NCBI RefSeq assembly: GCF_024300825.1
Contig: NZ_CP101323.1
Location: 434,001 to 498,000, forward strand
Source of the DNA: Natronomonas gomsonensis
GTDB lineage: Archaea; Halobacteriota; Halobacteria; Halobacteriales; Haloarculaceae
Length of the DNA: 64,000 bases
Reading direction: 5' to 3'
Shown: positions 60,448-64,000 of the stretch, piece after piece
Numbering within the stretch: the first letter of the stretch is position 1
How the letters are laid out: each line of letters begins with the position of its first letter
Position numbers and translations under genes: made by a program
Notes under the pieces: generated by a model
Told to the model about the DNA's origin: nothing
Seen by the model: the letters and a program-made list of their open reading frames with translations, nothing else
Databases searched by the model: none

Positions 60448-60953
60448 CCGTCGGGCGCCGTCGCACGTTGGCGAGTGGGCTCGGATTGCTCGTCGCGGGA
60501 CTCGCGGGCTGTACCAGCGATACCGGCGACGAGGGCGATACCGGCGACGAAAATGAAGACAGCGAGGGGTCCGACGAGGGCGGCCTCGACCTCCGTGAGG
60601 CGAACGTCACTGGCGTCGAAGCCGAACGCGTCGACGGCGGGTATCGGTTCTCCGTGACGCTGTATCACGACGACGACGGCGAGGAGGGGTACGCGAACTG
60701 GTGGCAACTCGAGACGCTCGACGGCGACCGTCTCGGCCGTCGAGACCTCGCCCACTCCCACGGGACCCGGAAGTTCACCCGCTCTTCGACCGTCGAGATA
60801 CCCGAAGACGTCGACTGCGTGGTCGTCTGCGGCCACGACCAGACGCACGGATACGGCGGGCGAGCGGTGCTGTTCGCCCTCGGCTCGGGGGCGACACGCG
60901 GCGTCGAGCAGGGGAGCGAACCGATGACGTTCGACGAAAGTGACTGCCCCTGA
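60444..60953 (+). CDS. haloarchaeal Tat lipoprotein
   Basis: A 169-residue secreted protein. It begins at GTG 60444 with GRRRTLASGLGLLVAGLAGC, a twin-arginine signal with an LAGC lipobox that should be lipidated at the Cys (residue 22). A Gly/Asp/Glu-rich spacer (TGDEGDTGDENEDSEGSDEGG) leads to a beta-domain containing one CxxxC-type pair (CVVVCGHDQTHGYGG). Coupled by a GTGA overlap to the flavoprotein, yet lying outside the membrane; whether they share a function is unclear. Target substrate unknown. Confidence 0.85.
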   Translation: MTVGRRRTLASGLGLLVAGLAGCTSDTGDEGDTGDENEDSEGSDEGGLDLREANVTGVEAERVDGGYRFSVTLYHDDDGEEGYANWWQLETLDGDRLGRRDLAHSHGTRKFTRSSTVEIPEDVDCVVVCGHDQTHGYGGRAVLFALGSGATRGVEQGSEPMTFDESDCP

Positions 60954-61045
60954 TACTCACGTTCGTGTACACTCGCACCGCTATACGGCGACAAACAAGC
61001 ACGAACCCGAATCATTGATACGTTCGGCGCGCCGGATTCTCGACA

Positions 61046-61939
61046 ATGACAGAGGTCATCGACGGCAACGCCGTCGCCAGCGAGATTCGCGAGTCGCTGT
61101 CCGAGAGCATCGACGCCCTCGCCGAAGCGGGCGTGACGCCGGGACTGGCGACTGTTCTGATGAGCGACGACCCCGCAAGCGAGACGTACGTCTCGATGAA
61201 ACAGCGCGACTGCGAGGAGGTCGGCATCGACGGCATTCACGTCGAAATCGACAGCGACGCGCCCGCCGAGGAACTGTACGACACCATCGATGAACTCAAC
61301 GCCGATTCGTCGGTCCACGGCATCCTCGTCCAGATGCCGCTGCCCGACCACGTCGACGAGCGGCGTGTCCTCCGGAGTATCGACCCGGTGAAGGACGTCG
61401 ACGGCTTCCACCCCGAGAACGTCGGCCGACTCGTCGCCGGCAACGACCGCTATCGGCCCTGTACGCCCCACGGCGTCCAGAAGTTGTTCGAAGCCTACGA
61501 CATCGAAACTGAAGGCGCCGACGCGGTCATCGTCGGCCGTTCGAACATCGTCGGCAAGCCGCTGGCGAACCTCCTGCTCCAGAAAGCCCCCGACGGCAAC
61601 GCGACGGTGACGGTGTGTCACTCCCGAACCGAAGACCTCGAAGCAAAGACTCGGAACGCCGATATCGTCGTCGCCGCCGCCGGGTTGCCGGAGTTCATCG
61701 ACGGCGAGATGATTTCGGAGGGGGCGACCGTCATCGACGTGGGTATCAACCGCGTCGACGCCGACACCGAGAAGGGGTACGAACTCGTCGGCGACGTGGA
61801 CTACGAGAGCGCGAAGGCCAAAGCCGGCGCTATCACGCCCGTTCCGGGCGGCGTCGGACCGATGACGCGTGCGATGTTGCTGTACAACACCGTCAAGGCC
61901 GCCGGACTGCAGGAGGACCTCGCCGTCGAGTTGCCCTGA
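61046..61939 (+). CDS. folD: bifunctional methylene-tetrahydrofolate dehydrogenase/cyclohydrolase
   Basis: A 297-residue FolD. Catalytic Tyr-Lys in SETYVSMKQRDC, HGILVQMPLP, DVDGFHPENVG, RPCTPHGVQKLF, the NADP loop VGRSNIVGKPLANLL and PVPGGVGPMTRAMLL are all present. It oxidises methylene-tetrahydrofolate to methenyl- and hydrolyses this to 10-formyl-tetrahydrofolate, and implies use of a folate-type carrier, as in other haloarchaea. ATG 61046. A Nudix gene follows 11 bases on the same strand. Confidence 0.94.
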   Translation: MTEVIDGNAVASEIRESLSESIDALAEAGVTPGLATVLMSDDPASETYVSMKQRDCEEVGIDGIHVEIDSDAPAEELYDTIDELNADSSVHGILVQMPLPDHVDERRVLRSIDPVKDVDGFHPENVGRLVAGNDRYRPCTPHGVQKLFEAYDIETEGADAVIVGRSNIVGKPLANLLLQKAPDGNATVTVCHSRTEDLEAKTRNADIVVAAAGLPEFIDGEMISEGATVIDVGINRVDADTEKGYELVGDVDYESAKAKAGAITPVPGGVGPMTRAMLLYNTVKAAGLQEDLAVELP

Positions 61940-61950
61940 CTGTCTCGGCC

Positions 61951-62454
61951 ATGTCGCTCACGCTGGAGGACCTCGCCGCCCGCTACGACGACCCCTACCG
62001 GAAAGCCGAGCGTATCGAAATCGACGCCGACCGGTTCGACCGAGCGATGGAGCGCGACGACGACGGCGCGTGGGGCGTCGGCGCGCTCGTCGTCGATTCC
62101 GGGCGCGTGCTGTTCGTCCGCGAGGGCGACACGTGGCTCCTGCCCGGCGGCCGCCTCGAAGCGGACGAACCGCCCGAGGTCGGCGCGATGCGCGAGGTCG
62201 AAGAGGAAACCGGCGTCACCATCGAAATCACCGGCCTCGCCGCCATCGCAGAACAGACGTTCGTCCGGACAGGCGATGGGGCGAGTTACGAGTTCTACTT
62301 CGCGACGTTCCTCGGGACACCCCTGATGACGGGCATCGATTCGAATCCGGGACGCCCATCGGAGGGCATCGACGAGGCAGCATGGCTCGAAGAGGTACCG
62401 AAGAACACGTTCGATCGTTCCCTCGTCTCTCGACTCGTCGACACGTACGTTTAA
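61951..62454 (+). CDS. NUDIX hydrolase
   Basis: A 167-residue protein. The Nudix box G(x5)E(x7)REUxEExGU appears as GRLEADE, PPEVGAM, REVEEETGVTI around residues 68-92, giving the divalent-metal pyrophosphohydrolase site. It may clean up oxidised or non-canonical nucleotides, ADP-ribose or NADH. The N-terminal ~45 residues (LEDLAARYDDPYRKAERIEID) form a helical lead. ATG 61951. The final bases overlap the TTTAAATA box of element B. Likely co-transcribed with folD. Confidence 0.9.
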   Translation: MSLTLEDLAARYDDPYRKAERIEIDADRFDRAMERDDDGAWGVGALVVDSGRVLFVREGDTWLLPGGRLEADEPPEVGAMREVEEETGVTIEITGLAAIAEQTFVRTGDGASYEFYFATFLGTPLMTGIDSNPGRPSEGIDEAAWLEEVPKNTFDRSLVSRLVDTYV

Positions 62455-62560
62455 ATACGAACACGGGACCAGCACCCCCGTGCTCGACTCGTACGCCCCG
62501 GAGCGTCCAGCGGGAGCGCGGCACAGCGCTTCGGGGATCGACGTGCCGCCTGTTCACCAA
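62450..62560 (+). ncRNA. candidate ncRNA, copy B of a three-member family
   Basis: TTTAAATA at 62450-62457, overlapping the Nudix stop, is followed after exactly 90 bases by GCCTGTTC (62548-62555) and ACCAATCG. GCGGCAC (62518-62524) pairs with GTGCCGC (62543-62549) in a 7-bp hairpin just before the octamer; CACGGG and CCCGTG pair early in the element. It lies between convergent genes with no plus-strand gene after it in the window, so it is not a leader. Same geometry as copies A and C. A 30-codon open frame exists but is not conserved. Confidence 0.55.
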
Positions 62561-62615
62561 TCGCTGTGAGTCCCATCGCCCGGGACGAATTCGCCTCACC
62601 ACGCTCCCCTCGTCG

Positions 62616-63524
62616 TCAGCCGCCGAACGTCGAGGGGTCGTACGCTCGGAACGCCGCGGGGTCGTCCACCCCACTTTCGGTCCCCTCACCCGACTCGTCT
62701 CCGCTCGCTCCCGCGCCAAGTACGGCTTTCCGTTCGTCGACGGATTCGCCGAGCGCCTGGAGGGCGTCTTCGCAGGCGGGAATCGTCTCGGTAGTGGCAA
62801 CGCCAGCGTCGTCGCCGCCCGTCACCGTCGCGACGATTAGTTCCTCGGTCGCGGCCCTACCGGCCCCAGTTCCGATGCCAGCGACGCTGGCGTCGACGCG
62901 GTCGATGCCCGTCTCGACGGCGACCAACGAGTTCGCCGTTGCACAGCCGAGGTCGTCGCGGAAACTGACGCCTGCTCGTGTGAGGTCGGCGCTCGCGTTG
63001 GCGAGCGTCCGCAGGAAGCCCGCGACGAACGGCGGTGTCCGAGCGCCGACGGTGTCCGCGAGGACGATGGTGCCGTCGAACCGTCCGAACGCGCCGGCAA
63101 CCGACGGTACGTCGGCACGGAACGCGTCCTGCAAATGGAGGTGACCGTCCGCACCGCCCTCACGAGCTTGGCGTATCGCCATTTCGGCGCGGTCGAACGC
63201 CTCCTCTCGCGACATCCCGAGTGTGGCTTCGAGTCGCACGTCGGAAACGGGAATCGACACCTCGACGATGTCCGCGCCGGTTTCGAGCGCCGTCTCCACC
63301 TCGTCGGTCCGGGCGCGACAGGTCGCCACCACGTCGGCCTCGAAGTTCGACGCGAGGCGGCTGATCGTCTCTCCCTCAACGCCCGCCACGGAGGGGTTTC
63401 CGGCCCGTACCAGTGGCACGCCGAGTCGGTCGAGCGCCTGCCCCGCTTCGACCAACTGGTCGGCCGTGTACGTTCGGTCGGAGTACCGTGCGGCCGCTCG
63501 AAGCGTTGTATCACAGAGTCTCAT
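62616..63524 (-). CDS. HMG-CoA-lyase-like TIM-barrel protein, metal ligands lost
   Basis: A 302-residue protein with the HMGL/isopropylmalate synthase layout: MRLCDTTLR start, VVATCRARTDEVETALETGADIVEVSIPVSD, LADTVGARTP and ANSLVAVETGIDRVDASVAGIG. The catalytic residues are changed: RDGEQ reads RAAAR, so the metal Asp is lost; the HxHND motif reads SFRDD, losing both His; GIGERAGN reads GIGTGAGR, losing the Asn ligand. The fold is kept, so it may be a non-enzymatic or new-activity paralogue. The C-terminal ~30 residues are Gly/Glu/Ser-rich linker. ATG 63522-63524. Confidence 0.82.
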   Translation of the reverse strand: MRLCDTTLRAAARYSDRTYTADQLVEAGQALDRLGVPLVRAGNPSVAGVEGETISRLASNFEADVVATCRARTDEVETALETGADIVEVSIPVSDVRLEATLGMSREEAFDRAEMAIRQAREGGADGHLHLQDAFRADVPSVAGAFGRFDGTIVLADTVGARTPPFVAGFLRTLANASADLTRAGVSFRDDLGCATANSLVAVETGIDRVDASVAGIGTGAGRAATEELIVATVTGGDDAGVATTETIPACEDALQALGESVDERKAVLGAGASGDESGEGTESGVDDPAAFRAYDPSTFGG

Positions 63525-63608
63525 TCGCTCGAGCCCCCCTGACGTCCATCGATGAGCCAATTCATATCTCGGATTGTGGACGGACCGGACTAAACACTCG
63601 GGGGTGGT

Positions 63609-63977
63609 TCAGGCCAGTTCGTCCAGTCGGGATTCGGCGGCGGCGAGCGCGCTTTCCTCGCCCGAAGTCAGATATCGGCCAATGTCGCGGGTCGATTCCA
63701 CGAGCGCCTCGACCGCTCGCGGGGACACGTCGCCGTCGAGTGCGCGGATGCGTTTGGTGTGGTCGCCGAGGCGTTCGAGGACGTCGCCGACGACTGGGTC
63801 GGGGTGTTCCTCGAGATAACGACGGAGGTCCGAGCGATACTCTTTGACGGCGTTGGCGTACGCCAACCCACGCATCGCCCGGAGGGAATCCGGGACCTCC
63901 TCGACTGCCGGACGTTCGCCCTCGTCGGCACGCAGCAGACTCGTGAAGTACAGTTCCTCGTCGTCGATGCTGTCCAT
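63609..63977 (-). CDS. uncharacterised haloarchaeal helical protein
   Basis: A 122-residue acidic, mostly helical protein: MDSIDDEELYFTSLLRADEGE, RAMRGLAYANAVKEYRSDLRRYLEEHPD, VLERLGDHTKRIRALDGD and VEALVESTRDIGRYLTSGEESALAAAES. Many charged residues and helices suggest a helical bundle; no metal motif, no membrane segment. I do not recognise the family with confidence. ATG 63975-63977 near the right edge; 84 bases separate it from the degenerate HMGL gene, both on the minus strand, so they may be co-transcribed in the order 63609 then 62616. Confidence 0.75.
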   Translation of the reverse strand: MDSIDDEELYFTSLLRADEGERPAVEEVPDSLRAMRGLAYANAVKEYRSDLRRYLEEHPDPVVGDVLERLGDHTKRIRALDGDVSPRAVEALVESTRDIGRYLTSGEESALAAAESRLDELA

Positions 63978-64000
63978 TCGTCGTGTGAGCTCTCCGGCGA

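Noticed and set aside
62479..62570. A 30-codon open frame within element B
   Set aside because: The equivalent stretch of copy A differs by one base in length and so shifts the frame; the conserved features are stems and spacing, not codons.
1..64000. tRNA, rRNA, CRISPR arrays, insertion sequences, integrases
   Set aside because: I looked in the intergenic gaps for a TTCGA-type T-loop, for repeated spacer arrays and for transposase-like proteins, and found none.

Overview
The window is a piece of a haloarchaeal (class Halobacteria) chromosome. Base composition is GC-rich. Predicted proteins are rich in Asp and Glu. Many genes begin at ATG or GTG about 24-30 bases after an A/T-rich TATA-like box and without a Shine-Dalgarno site. 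Archaeal marker genes are present: transcription initiation factor TFB, ribosomal protein S17e, cofD for coenzyme F420, a TbsP-type regulator, MTH865-like and DUF447 proteins. I see no rRNA, tRNA, CRISPR array, transposase, integrase or phage gene. The region reads as core chromosome, coding densely on both strands. No stretch longer than about 300 bases lacks a gene; the longest gaps are 1786-2074 and 28804-29032.

Layout. 1-2300: 5' part of a Rossmann-fold epimerase, a DUF1328 protein, an acetamidase/formamidase and a cold-shock protein. 2470-10242: a CorC/HlyC-type CNNM/CBS membrane protein, a large DUF2298 (YYY) membrane protein, a membrane-fused spermidine-synthase-like protein, a lone 2-oxoacid dehydrogenase E1 alpha subunit and several tiny membrane proteins. 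10387-19886: YchF-type GTPase/ATPase, zinc-ribbon protein, a regulator/DUF7521 pair, a stress protein, FAH-family hydrolase, REC-PAS-PAS protein, a MmgE/PrpD gene coupled to a lipid-kinase-like gene, SRAP and RDD genes. 19950-30538: Tat-exported subtilisin-like protease, archaeal LOR/SDH-type ornithine cyclodeaminase, the split glycine decarboxylase gcvPA-gcvPB, an M48 protease, a thiolase and a NifU-type scaffold. 30574-40287: birA, an amidohydrolase, an HD phosphohydrolase, tfb, the coupled set cofD / dihydrouridine-synthase-like / CitG-like / DUF447, then rps17e and asd. 40450-50854: paired universal stress proteins around a 2-hydroxyacid dehydrogenase, an MFS exporter, enoyl-CoA hydratase, hisD, a DtxR-type regulator, a membrane-anchored helix-turn-helix protein and small membrane genes. 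50858-63977: a YcaO/TOMM cyclodehydratase-like protein, TbsP, a CHAT (caspase-like) protein, glyA, a zinc-finger/pentapeptide/membrane fusion, a CoA-disulfide-reductase-like flavoprotein with a coupled lipoprotein, folD, a Nudix hydrolase and a degenerate HMG-CoA-lyase-like barrel.

One-carbon metabolism is well represented but dispersed: gcvPA-gcvPB, glyA and folD. Amino-acid biosynthesis is present as asd, hisD and the ornithine cyclodeaminase. Five universal stress proteins occur in 30 kb.

The most interesting structure lies between genes. Three intergenic elements (40299-40416 plus strand, 62450-62560 plus strand, 18795-18911 minus strand) share one geometry. Each has a TATA-like box, a gap of 90-92 bases, then the octamer GCCTGTTC followed by a CCA-containing tail. 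Just before the octamer sits a hairpin whose two arms differ between copies yet stay complementary. The evidence points to a small family of non-coding RNAs. A second structured region, 11888-12066, holds four hairpins, three of them with tandem GA/GA internal loops. All functional calls come from reading the sequence; nothing was checked by database search.
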